10,011 nt of DNA from an uncultured Eubacteriales bacterium (GCA_934501135.1 CAKSUE010000013.1:1-10011); one strand, 5' to 3'; positions 1 through 6,938 are shown, counted from the stretch's first letter. Numbers and translations are program-made. Notes: a model not told the origin generated them from the letters alone.

Positions 1-53
1 ACCTAAAATATAGGCAAGATGGCTTTTTGGTTATAAAAAAGCGCGGTTTTATA

Positions 54-1355
54 CTAATCTGGTTTTTTAATCAAGTGAGCGCGCTGACATATTGGACATT
101 TAATAATTATATCTGATGTTGAACTGACCATCATTATATCAAAACATTCTTTATGCATATAGTGATATATATCTGGATTACAGGGAAATTCAGTTACCTC
201 CTGCCCAGCTTCAATAGGTTCACAACATATTGGACATTCGCATTCAGAATCCTTTATTACTAGTTCATCTAAGCTTGTTATCTTTTTGTGATTTATTACT
301 CGTGGCATAGCTACACCAAATATTCTTAATTGCCTATAGTGTTCTCCACATGCATTTACTATATCTATATAATTTAACTTGCTACCATCAGCTACATGTA
401 TATCCTCTAGATTTTTTATATTAAGTGCATCTTTTCCTAAATAAGTAACGCTTGAAGGAATTATTATTGAGCTAATTCTTGTGCCAGAAAATGCTTCGCC
501 ATCAATTTTGTTAAGCGTTGTAGGAAGTTCAACATTTCGAAGGTTTGTGCAGCCAGAAAATGCACCCTCTTCAATTTTTTCAAGACCATCAGGCAACTTA
601 ATTGATTCAAGGCTGTTGCAATTAAAAAACGCACCTGTTTCTATTGTTTCAATACCAGCAGGAAATTCAATTGATTTAAGGTTTTTGCAATTAGCAAGCG
701 TAAATACTTCAATTGTTTTGAGGCTATCAGGCAACTTAATTGATTTAAGGCTGTGGCAGTCCCCAAATGCTAATTTTTCAATTGTTTCAAGACTATTAGG
801 CAACTCAATTGATTTAAGGCTTTGACAATTGCAAAATGCCCTTACTCCAATTGTTTTAAGGCTATCAGGCAAACTAACATATTGTAATTTTTTGCAATTA
901 AAAAATGCATCATCAGCAATTTTAGTAATGCCGCTAGGTATGCTAACTGATTCAAGTTTTGTTTTACCAGAGAATGCATGCTGGCCTATAGATGTTACAT
1001 TGTATTCTTCTTTATCAATACTAACTTTTTGCGGAATAACAACTTCATTTTCTATACCATAATATCTAGCTAACTTAACTTCGTGATCTCCAGTAATCTC
1101 AAAAATTAATTTTTCTTTAGTGGATCTTGCCAAATTATCTTTGTTTACTATAAAAGGCTCTGCTTTTCCCATAAGTAATCGTAAATCAGTAGCACATCTT
1201 TTTAATTCTAAAATATTTGAAGATGCATCTACAAACGAGGATTTATTCGTAGAAATTTCCTCATCATCTGCATAAACTTGCATAGCCATTTGGCCAATAA
1301 CGCCAGAAGCAATAATAGCCCCTAACATTAATGCTAACATTTTTTTACTTTTCAT
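54..1355 (-). CDS. Secreted BspA-type LRR protein with C-terminal RING-H2 finger
   Basis: Numbering is from an in-frame GTG 12 bases upstream of the chosen ATG. A signal peptide (two lysines, hydrophobic core LALMLGAIIASGVIG, likely cut after VYA at about residue 33) indicates export. Residues about 122-325 are BspA/TpLRR (LRR_5) repeats of about 23 residues with the pattern C-x2-L-x2-I-x-L-P-x-S-L-x2-I-x3-A-F. The C-terminus has C378-x2-C381, C396, H402-x2-H405-x2-C408 and C424-x2-C427, the C3H2C3 ligand order of a RING-H2 finger; only the five-residue C396-H402 gap is longer than usual. RING domains usually recruit ubiquitin-conjugating enzymes, so a host-directed E3-like effector is possible, but that is inference. 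No LPXTG anchor is seen. Start choice: ATG at 1355 gives a normal signal peptide, but AAAGGG lies 14 bases upstream; GTG at 1367 is only 2 bases from it. Export and LRR are secure, RING likely, ligase activity unproven. Confidence 0.88.
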   Translation of the reverse strand: MKSKKMLALMLGAIIASGVIGQMAMQVYADDEEISTNKSSFVDASSNILELKRCATDLRLLMGKAEPFIVNKDNLARSTKEKLIFEITGDHEVKLARYYGIENEVVIPQKVSIDKEEYNVTSIGQHAFSGKTKLESVSIPSGITKIADDAFFNCKKLQYVSLPDSLKTIGVRAFCNCQSLKSIELPNSLETIEKLAFGDCHSLKSIKLPDSLKTIEVFTLANCKNLKSIEFPAGIETIETGAFFNCNSLESIKLPDGLEKIEEGAFSGCTNLRNVELPTTLNKIDGEAFSGTRISSIIIPSSVTYLGKDALNIKNLEDIHVADGSKLNYIDIVNACGEHYRQLRIFGVAMPRVINHKKITSLDELVIKDSECECPICCEPIEAGQEVTEFPCNPDIYHYMHKECFDIMMVSSTSDIIIKCPICQRAHLIKKPD

Positions 1356-1405
1356 AAATCTAGTCACAACCCTTTCACACTATTAAATAATCAATTTAAG
1401 AACAT

Positions 1406-1434
1406 ATTTTACCATTACTCACCGAAAATATCAA
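1406..1434 (-). promoter_or_regulatory. Sigma-A-type promoter of the RING/LRR gene
   Basis: On the minus strand TTGATA (1429-1434) is followed by 17 bases and then TAAAAT (1406-1411). TGG directly before the -10 box makes it an extended -10. Transcription should begin near 1399, giving a leader of about 44 bases before the ATG at 1355. Confidence 0.65.
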
Positions 1435-1560
1435 GTTAAAATAAAAAAAACAGAGAAATAAACACAAATTAAACCTACTAAAGTATTTTTTATGTAAATT
1501 AAAGCAAATTTAGACTCTTAAATAAGCACCCACACAGCTAACGTATGATTTTTTACATAC

Positions 1561-1589
1561 AAAAAAGCCCAGTAATATTGAGCTTTTTT
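1561..1589. terminator. Bidirectional rho-independent terminator
   Basis: AAAAAAGCCCA pairs with TTGAGCTTTTTT across a short AT-rich loop, with one internal mismatch. The A-run and T-run at the two ends give a U-tract in either direction. For minus-strand transcription it would end the unit containing the large LRR/SecA-like gene and the remnants behind it, insulating the RING/LRR promoter. The stem is short in GC pairs, so efficiency is uncertain. Confidence 0.6.
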
Positions 1590-1656
1590 TGTTGCAAAAA
1601 TATATTTTTTTATGTCTAATCACTTAAATTTTGATACAAACGCACGTGTTACTTTT

Positions 1657-1711
1657 AACCGTGTGAAAGTATTACATAATTTCTTTAAACTGTGCGGAAG
1701 TATGTAACCAC
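1657..1711. repeat. Direct repeat copy 1 (two-part, about 55 bp)
   Basis: This copy contains two related sub-units, AACCGTGTGAAAGTAT (1657-1672) and AACTGTGCGGAAGTATG (1688-1704), ending in TAACCAC. The same pair in the same order, with nearly the same spacing (31 against 30 bases), occurs at 5785-5838. Its nature is unknown; a decayed insertion-sequence end, a small non-autonomous element or a recombination site are all possible. Confidence 0.6.
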
Positions 1712-1738
1712 TTTAATTATAACGTTTACCACCATATT

Positions 1739-1806
1739 CTATGATTTTAAATTAGAAAGTTTATCTTCTATCATGCATCCTGAAACCTTTATTTTAAGTT
1801 ATTCAT
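1739..1806 (-). pseudogene. Remnant of the 99-aa DUF6809-like gene (5' part)
   Basis: Aligns with 7201-7274, the start of the intact small gene at 6987-7274. The remnant keeps the ATG (1804-1806) and, after a deletion of about 10 bases, encodes MIEDKLSNLKS against MIEDTLSNLKL in the intact protein, then meets TAG at 1739-1741. A stop codon soon after the ATG also breaks the frame. The intact gene's possible GTG start is not preserved here while the ATG is, which favours the ATG as the true start in the intact copy. Confidence 0.75.
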
Positions 1807-1889
1807 TATAGATTTCTCTCCAACATGAACTGATATAATTTTTTAGAGCTTTCAAAATCTACGTAGAAAAGCATTTCAATACCTCGAAT
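1806..1889 (-). pseudogene. Remnant of the 106-aa unknown gene (3' part)
   Basis: In one minus-strand frame this encodes IRGIEMLFYVDFESSKKLYQ and then FMLERNL, which matches the last residues of the intact protein at 7283-7603 (IRGLEMLCYVDAESSKKLYH, then FILE). The nucleotide similarity to 7283-7356 is obvious and stops sharply near 1889, where the sequence becomes the tail of the LRR/SecA-like gene. The intact gene's TGA is replaced by AGA, so the remnant runs on to TAA at 1806-1808. No 5' part is left, so this is a deletion joint rather than a functional gene. Confidence 0.8.
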
Positions 1890-2158
1890 CTTCCCTTATA
1901 AACACACTTTTGTAAATTCTTCCACATTCCCCAATTAACTTCTTCAATCTCCTCTGCAAATTGCTGCAAACTAGGTTTTAACCCTGTGGTCTGTGTTGGC
2001 TTTGAAAACTTTGCCGTCTGATTTACCTTAACCCTGATTGCAAGCGCATTCCCAAGCCACTTGCAACCGCCGACTGTAAGGCCCTCTATTGGACCATTTA
2101 TCGCGGCACTTTTTAATGCTTGTTCGTGTGTTTCTCCATTTGCTATGCAAGTATATTC
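1859..2158 (-). pseudogene. Frameshifted tail of the LRR/SecA-like gene
   Basis: After the TGA at 2157-2159 another minus-strand frame stays open for about 100 codons without a start codon. It reads on from the upstream protein if one base is removed, giving EYTCIANGETHEQALKSAAI and then INGPIEGLTVGGCKWLGNAL, and further on SLQQFAEEIEEVNWGMWKNL. The Gly/Ala-rich stretch, with the GVGIGATRAIE that ends the intact frame, resembles linkers before the C-terminal toxin domain of polymorphic toxins. The frame closes at TAG 1859-1861, inside the small-gene remnant, so the natural C-terminus is lost. That this is one broken gene is a strong inference; the toxin reading is weak. Confidence 0.6.
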
Positions 2159-5100
2159 AATCTTCTATTGCTCTGGTTGCACCTATTCCTACTCCTGCTC
2201 CACTTGTTACATATCGGCTTCCATCCATGAAATCTTTTTCGCTTTTTGTGTTGTATAGCACTCCACTTCCTATTCCAAAAAGCTCATAATACATACGTTG
2301 ATCTTCTTCATCTCGCCTTGCCAACTCTAGATTTGACGTTACTATATCTATTTTTCTTCCGTATTTTGATAATACAACTCCAAGCACCGAAATTATAAAT
2401 GACTTTCCTTCTCCGGTCTTGATTTCACCTATTGCTCCTTGTCCATTTATTATTTCATCTGCTAGCCTTATTATCCCCATTGCCTGCACCGGTCTAGGAC
2501 TGATTCTAAAGCCATTCTTTGATGCTATGCTATCTGACCAATATATTTTGTTGCACACAAATGCCGTAATGTTCCCTATATCACATACACTTGTGCCTTT
2601 AACTGTATCACTGCCTCGATACCCTTTATTTGCCGTTGCACTTAATACTTTCTTAACTTCTTCTGCATATTTTGCATTTGCTGGATCAACTTTTACCAAG
2701 TCTTCCACTGTTGTCTCTTTAGGTTTAAACTCGGTCAACTCAATTCTATCCGCCGGATTTGCAATTTCTTTTACAAACTGAATATCATCACTACATTCGA
2801 AGTTATAGTTAGGTACCGTGTACACTATTGGGTTCTCTACAGGTTCACATTCCTTTTTTGTTTTCTCGCTTATGTCTTTAAGAAGTTCCTTACGGCACTT
2901 TATTGTTTTTAAATTAGTGCAATCATCGAACGCATCTTTGTCAACTGTTTTTACGCTATCGGGAAGCTCTATGTATTCAAGACTTGAAAAACCTTTCAGC
3001 ATTTCTCGGCTTACTCGTTCTATTCCCTCTGGTATTACCAAACCTTTGACTTGTTCCTTGTAGATCATTTCAAAGAATCTTGGATCACACTTCACAAATT
3101 CTAAATTCCTGCAATTTCTGAATGTTCCAGGTTCTATATTCTTCACGCTGCTTGGGATTACTAGCTCTTTTAAGTTTATCCAATTCTCAAACTCGGATTT
3201 TTTTATTTCTTTGATTCCATCTGGAATAATTGCTTTTGTACTAAATATGGAATTCCATTTCTCGTCACATTTGATATTCACTAGCTTTTTGCAATATTTA
3301 AATGTGTCCTGCTCAATATTCCCTACTGATTCAGGAATAGCAATACTTTCTAAATTAACGCAGCCTTGGATTTCGTCTTTTGATATTTCTTCTGTTTTGT
3401 CACTTATTAATAAAGTTTTAATCTTACTTTTATCAAATTTATATAACCATTTAGGGTTACATCCTACACAGCTTAATTTATTTAAGCCTTTAAATGTTCC
3501 TTCTTCAATATTTTCCACACTATCTGGAATTATTAAACATTCCAAATTGGTGCAGCCCGCAAACATAGATCTTGTGATATCTTTTACTCCGTCGGGAACG
3601 ATTACGACTTTTAGATTTTCTTTATTTAAATCTTTTAACCATTTAGGATCACATTTTATGCACTTTAACCTTTTAAATCCCTTTAATATGTTTGAATCTA
3701 TACTTTTTACGCTTGTCGGTATCTCTATTCCTTCGAGATTTTGATAAGCCTCATAGTCCACTGAAGACATTCTCTCTGTGCCATACGCTACATTTAAGCC
3801 TGTCTCTAATTGCTTTCTTTGTTCTTCAGTGCACTCTACTCTTTTTAAGTTTGCACATCCATCAAAAGCTGTTGGGCTTATATATTTTACCGACTCTGGA
3901 ATTTTTATCATTTCAAGTTTTTTACAATTTCTAAATGCTCCATCTTCTATTGTTGTTACTGAATTCGGTATTTCTGCAACTCTTAGATTTGTACATCCAC
4001 TGAACGACTCTTTTGGTATTACTTTTACACCATTCGGTATTTTAAATTCAATTATTGCCTCTTTATTGAAATTACTTATCCATTTTGGATCACAAGTCAA
4101 AATCCCAATCCATTTGCTTCCTTCAAATGCTCCATCTTTTATATCAGTTACACTTAGGGGAACTTCCAAAAATTCAAGATTTGTACATCCCTTAAAGGTA
4201 TCTTTTGCAATGCACTTGACACCGTCTTGTATCGCAATCTGTTTAAGTTGTGACCTGTTAAAATTATTTAATAACTTCGGATCACATTTTATAGAGACTA
4301 TATTTTTATAATTATCGATTAACCCCAGATACTCACTTGGAACAGATAACGGAATTTCCATCACTTTTGTTTTATTAGCATCTGCAAAAAACTTTCTTAG
4401 TTCTTTTGGATAAGGTACACATATACTTTCAGTTCTGCCCATTTGATCCATAACATCCATGTAGATTTTATAGTCAATCGATAAATTTTGGGGAATCCAA
4501 TCAGCTGTATCCGAACTGTCCATATCTTTTATGACTCCCCAATTTTTCCAATTTTCCCCTTTTTCATTTACTTCTACCCACACAAATTTATATTTATATC
4601 CAACCTTATTTCCTAAAACACATGATTTAATCGTCCTTTTTGAGCTTCCTAATCCAAATTGTATGTCCATAATCTGGCTTTTTAATGACGTCTCCCATAT
4701 ACCATGAACAGTCTTGATATTGCCTGATCGATCTTTCACGTCCATATATATAATATATTTACCTGTCATGTCTTTAGGTTTCCATCTACACGTCTTAGAA
4801 GAATTAAAGTCACGTATAATTCCCCACTGACTCCAATCACTTTTATTGTCTTTCACGCGTGACCATACAAACTTATACTCATATCCTGATGTATTCCTTA
4901 TTACATCAGCTTCTAGTTCGACATCATCTTCTCGCAATATAATATTTATTCCTTTTAACTGACTTTCTAATGACATTTCCCATATACCATAAACAGTCTT
5001 AATATCTCCTGATTGGTCTTTCACGTTCATATATATCATATATTTACCTGTCATGTCTTTAGGTTTCCATCTACACGTCTTAGAAGAATTAAAGTCACGT

Positions 5101-5339
5101 ATAACTCCCCACTGACTCCAATCACCTTCACCGTCTTTCACACGCGACCATACAAACTTATACTCATATCCTGATGTATTCCCTATTACATTAGCTCCTA
5201 GTTCGACAGCATCTTCTCGCAATATAATATTTATTCCTTTTAACTGACTAATTGATACTGCCTCCACATATTGCAATTGACCACACAATAGCGATACAAG
5301 GAATATTATTATTAAAAAAACGCTTTTTAACCTTCTCAT
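2157..5339 (-). CDS. Exported triple-tyrosine/LRR protein with truncated SecA-like domain
   Basis: 1060 residues. The start is set by ATG with AGAAGGAAG about 8 bases upstream. A signal peptide (MRRLK plus a hydrophobic core, likely cut after VEA at about residue 27) indicates export; SLLC is not a proper lipobox. Residues 31-125, 126-220 and 221-315 are three 95-residue repeats with the GYEYKFVW...W...W...DF...Y-x-IY pattern of triple-tyrosine (Y_Y_Y-like) domains. Residues about 345-820 are LRR_5 repeats alternating with CDPKW modules. Residues about 940-1030 resemble the start of the SecA DEAD motor: RPVQ, Walker A GEIKTGEGKS (971-980) and the LARRD motif (1006-1010). Walker B/DEVD and the rest of SecA are absent, so ATPase activity is unlikely. 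The frame ends in GVGIGATRAIED, apparently by frameshift. Function unknown; probably a decayed surface or effector protein. Confidence 0.85.
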   Translation of the reverse strand: MRRLKSVFLIIIFLVSLLCGQLQYVEAVSISQLKGINIILREDAVELGANVIGNTSGYEYKFVWSRVKDGEGDWSQWGVIRDFNSSKTCRWKPKDMTGKYMIYMNVKDQSGDIKTVYGIWEMSLESQLKGINIILREDDVELEADVIRNTSGYEYKFVWSRVKDNKSDWSQWGIIRDFNSSKTCRWKPKDMTGKYIIYMDVKDRSGNIKTVHGIWETSLKSQIMDIQFGLGSSKRTIKSCVLGNKVGYKYKFVWVEVNEKGENWKNWGVIKDMDSSDTADWIPQNLSIDYKIYMDVMDQMGRTESICVPYPKELRKFFADANKTKVMEIPLSVPSEYLGLIDNYKNIVSIKCDPKLLNNFNRSQLKQIAIQDGVKCIAKDTFKGCTNLEFLEVPLSVTDIKDGAFEGSKWIGILTCDPKWISNFNKEAIIEFKIPNGVKVIPKESFSGCTNLRVAEIPNSVTTIEDGAFRNCKKLEMIKIPESVKYISPTAFDGCANLKRVECTEEQRKQLETGLNVAYGTERMSSVDYEAYQNLEGIEIPTSVKSIDSNILKGFKRLKCIKCDPKWLKDLNKENLKVVIVPDGVKDITRSMFAGCTNLECLIIPDSVENIEEGTFKGLNKLSCVGCNPKWLYKFDKSKIKTLLISDKTEEISKDEIQGCVNLESIAIPESVGNIEQDTFKYCKKLVNIKCDEKWNSIFSTKAIIPDGIKEIKKSEFENWINLKELVIPSSVKNIEPGTFRNCRNLEFVKCDPRFFEMIYKEQVKGLVIPEGIERVSREMLKGFSSLEYIELPDSVKTVDKDAFDDCTNLKTIKCRKELLKDISEKTKKECEPVENPIVYTVPNYNFECSDDIQFVKEIANPADRIELTEFKPKETTVEDLVKVDPANAKYAEEVKKVLSATANKGYRGSDTVKGTSVCDIGNITAFVCNKIYWSDSIASKNGFRISPRPVQAMGIIRLADEIINGQGAIGEIKTGEGKSFIISVLGVVLSKYGRKIDIVTSNLELARRDEEDQRMYYELFGIGSGVLYNTKSEKDFMDGSRYVTSGAGVGIGATRAIED
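4395..5249 (-). repeat. Three tandem 285-bp repeats coding triple-tyrosine-like domains
   Basis: Repeat 1 lies at 4965-5249, repeat 2 at 4680-4964 and repeat 3 at 4395-4679, each exactly 95 codons. Repeats 1 and 2 are nearly identical at the DNA level, including an unbroken shared run of more than 60 bases (about 4750-4816 and 5035-5101). Repeat 3 is clearly related only as protein. This indicates a recent in-frame duplication of one unit. Confidence 0.85.
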
Positions 5340-5373
5340 TCAAAATTCTTCCTTCTGAACTTTTTACTATAGT

Positions 5374-5379
5374 ATTATA
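5374..5379 (-). promoter_or_regulatory. Possible -10 box of the LRR/SecA-like gene
   Basis: A perfect TATAAT lies on the minus strand 35 bases before the ATG at 5339. No convincing -35 box is present 16-18 bases upstream, and the surrounding DNA is so AT-rich that chance matches are expected. Offered only as the best candidate. Confidence 0.3.
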
Positions 5380-5697
5380 ATATATATTTTATCTAATATC
5401 TTGCTAAAAATATATTTTCTCTATTTTATACAATAATTTTCTTCACATTTAATAACTATTATCTTTTTTAACATTCATAATATATAAATACATCTATGGA
5501 CTGAATATAATAAGATTTAAATTTCTATCGAAAACAAAGTGTTTCATACCAATATGGTTGAAAATGATTTCACAATAGAAATAGCAAAACACCTACCTAT
5601 GAAAGCTACTTACTCAAGGTACACAGAACATAAATATTATACAAGGCTACTATTCCCTACGAGTAACAAAGATAAAGAATATAGCAAACAGGATAAA

Positions 5698-5730
5698 AAA
5701 TATTCCCGAGGGAAATACTCGTGAATATTT
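5698..5730 (-). terminator. Rho-independent terminator behind the nuclease gene
   Basis: AAATATTC-C-CGAG pairs with CTCG-T-GAATATTT around a 7-base loop: twelve pairs with one mismatch. Read on the minus strand the stem is followed by a run of T (AATATTTTTTATCC), so it should end transcription of the nuclease gene whose stop is at 5856, about 125 bases upstream. Confidence 0.65.
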
Positions 5731-5784
5731 CTATAATTAGAACTCATAACTTTTTAGTTACTTTGCTCTGTCTTAAAAATTATA

Positions 5785-5838
5785 AACCATGTGAAAGTAT
5801 AATCTATCTTATTAAACCGTGCGGAAGTATGCAACCAC
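5785..5838. repeat. Direct repeat copy 2 (two-part, about 54 bp)
   Basis: Sub-units AACCATGTGAAAGTAT (5785-5800) and AACCGTGCGGAAGTATG (5815-5831), ending in CAACCAC, mirror the copy at 1657-1711 in order, spacing and orientation. Both copies lie a short way downstream of a minus-strand gene or gene remnant, and together they bracket the LRR/SecA-like gene. Confidence 0.6.
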
Positions 5839-5855
5839 CTATAAAAACACCACAT

Positions 5856-6872
5856 TTATTCTTCATTTTCTTTCGACTCAGCAGATTCAGCGATTTCACG
5901 CAGTTTACTTTCGAGTATTTCTTTGTTAGGAAGACAAAGCTGATAATCGGCAATCAAAGCCGGTGATAAATTTCTGTTTAAAGCATACTTGACCACAGTA
6001 TCATCTTTATCTGTGCATAAAATCAAACCGACACTTGGATTTTCATTTTCTTTCTTTATATCTTGGTCAAGTGCTTCAAGATAAAAGTTGAGCTGTCCTA
6101 AATGTTCAGGTTTAAATTTTTCTGTCTTAAGTTCTATGGCAACTAAACACGATAGTTCTCTATTATAAAACAACAAGTCTATAAAGAAGTCTGTGTTTCC
6201 TACTTGGATTCTATATTCTTCTCCTACGAATGTAAAATCTTTTCCAAACTCGAGTATAAAGTCTTTAATATTTGAAACGATGGATTTTCTCAAATCTTTT
6301 TCTTTATGATTTTCAGGTAAATTTAAAAACTCTAGCACATAGCTATCTCGTAAACATGAAAGACCTTTATTTTTTGAAATAAACAGTTCATTCTTCTTAT
6401 CGGAAAGCATCATTCTTTCAAATAACATACTATCCATCTGTCTATCAAGTTCACGTGCCGAATACTTATTTTTGATACATAGTCTAAGATAAAATTCTCT
6501 TGCTTCATTACTTTTGGCTCTTGCCATAATCAACATATTATTTGACCAGCTAATTTCTCGCAACAGTGTTGCGAGTTTTTCATTCTTACAATATGTATCG
6601 TAAAATTGTTTCATACGCCAAATATTAGATGCGGAAAATCCTTTAATACCCTCGTTCTTATGTTGTATAAATTCAGAAAGCTCTTTAACTACAGATTTGC
6701 CCCATTCATTTTTGCTAACTTTCTCACTTACAAATTTGCCTATTTCCCAATACATATTTATAAGTTCACGATTTACGGCTTTAAAAGCATCTCTACGTGA
6801 ATTTTCTATTATTTCAATTATTCTATCAAAATTTTGATTTAATTCTTCTTTATTTGAATTAACCAGCTCCAT
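5856..6872 (-). CDS. DUF1016/YhcG-type PDDEXK nuclease
   Basis: 338 residues from the ATG at 6872, chosen because GGTGG lies 7 bases upstream; an upstream in-frame ATG at 6932 has no such site and lies before the promoter. The N-terminal part (about 10-150) matches the DUF1016 N-terminal helical domain, with YWEIGK, the SASNIWRMKQFY segment and a W-S-N-N motif. The C-terminal part (about 165-320) carries a PDDEXK-like core: D232 in TDFFIDLLFYNR, E247 and K249 in AIELK, and Q260 in HLGQLNFYLEALD. All catalytic positions are present and the length is normal, so it should be intact. Family members are predicted DNases or DNA-binding proteins, often in genomic islands and near restriction-modification genes; the natural substrate is not settled. 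It has its own promoter and terminator and so seems to be an independent cargo gene. Confidence 0.93.
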   Translation of the reverse strand: MELVNSNKEELNQNFDRIIEIIENSRRDAFKAVNRELINMYWEIGKFVSEKVSKNEWGKSVVKELSEFIQHKNEGIKGFSASNIWRMKQFYDTYCKNEKLATLLREISWSNNMLIMARAKSNEAREFYLRLCIKNKYSARELDRQMDSMLFERMMLSDKKNELFISKNKGLSCLRDSYVLEFLNLPENHKEKDLRKSIVSNIKDFILEFGKDFTFVGEEYRIQVGNTDFFIDLLFYNRELSCLVAIELKTEKFKPEHLGQLNFYLEALDQDIKKENENPSVGLILCTDKDDTVVKYALNRNLSPALIADYQLCLPNKEILESKLREIAESAESKENEE

Positions 6873-6899
6873 TTTATCGCCACCATTTCTTAATTTTTT

Positions 6900-6908
6900 A
6901 TTATACCA
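6900..6908 (-). promoter_or_regulatory. Extended -10 promoter of the nuclease gene
   Basis: The minus strand reads TGGTATAAT, a perfect -10 box with the TGN extension, 27 bases before the ATG at 6872. The -35 region is poor (TTTATA at best), which is tolerable for an extended -10 promoter. Transcription should start near 6893, giving a leader of about 20 bases that contains the GGTGG ribosome site. Confidence 0.55.
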
Positions 6909-6938
6909 TAACCTTAAAAATTTATAAACCACAACAAG

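Larger units (their letters stand above)
1368..1738. other. Gene-free intergenic region
   Basis: No convincing coding sequence is present on either strand. From left to right the stretch holds the leader and promoter of the RING/LRR gene, AT-rich sequence with no recognisable content, a hairpin terminator (1561-1589), and one copy of the direct repeat (1657-1711) that recurs at 5785-5838. The decayed small-gene remnants begin just beyond its right edge. Confidence 0.6.
5340..5855. other. Gene-free intergenic region
   Basis: No coding sequence with a credible ribosome site or family resemblance is seen. The plus-strand reading from the GTG at 5539 (61 codons) lacks a Shine-Dalgarno sequence and is low in complexity. 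The region holds the leader of the LRR/SecA-like gene, a strong hairpin (5698-5730) and the second copy of the two-part direct repeat (5785-5838), which lies just past the stop codon of the nuclease gene. Confidence 0.6.

Noticed and set aside
1..53. Terminator behind the RING/LRR gene
   Set aside because: GCTTTTT and AAAAAGC can pair, but the stem is nearly all A-T and no T-run follows in the direction of transcription, so it is not supported.
481..1062. Plus-strand open frames opposite the LRR region
   Set aside because: They are the antisense of the repetitive LRR coding sequence, lack ribosome sites, and their apparent repeats only mirror the real gene. The same holds for plus-strand frames at 2061-4311.
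2875..4290. CRISPR-like spacing of repeats
   Set aside because: The periodicity of about 190 bases is protein-level repetition inside one open frame, with no conserved short DNA repeat and no cas genes.
5271..5339. Lipoprotein signal in the LRR/SecA-like protein
   Set aside because: SLLC does not fit the lipobox (small residue needed before Cys); an ordinary signal peptide cut after VEA fits better.
5539..5724. Possible 61-codon plus-strand gene
   Set aside because: GTG start without a Shine-Dalgarno sequence, low-complexity Lys/Tyr/Ser-rich product, and its end runs into the terminator hairpin at 5698-5730.
5721..5966. Possible 81-codon plus-strand gene
   Set aside because: It lies partly in the direct repeat and partly antisense to the nuclease gene; no ribosome site and no family resemblance.
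6873..6932. Upstream ATG for the nuclease gene
   Set aside because: The extra 20 residues have no family match, no ribosome site precedes the codon, and it lies upstream of the predicted -10 box.
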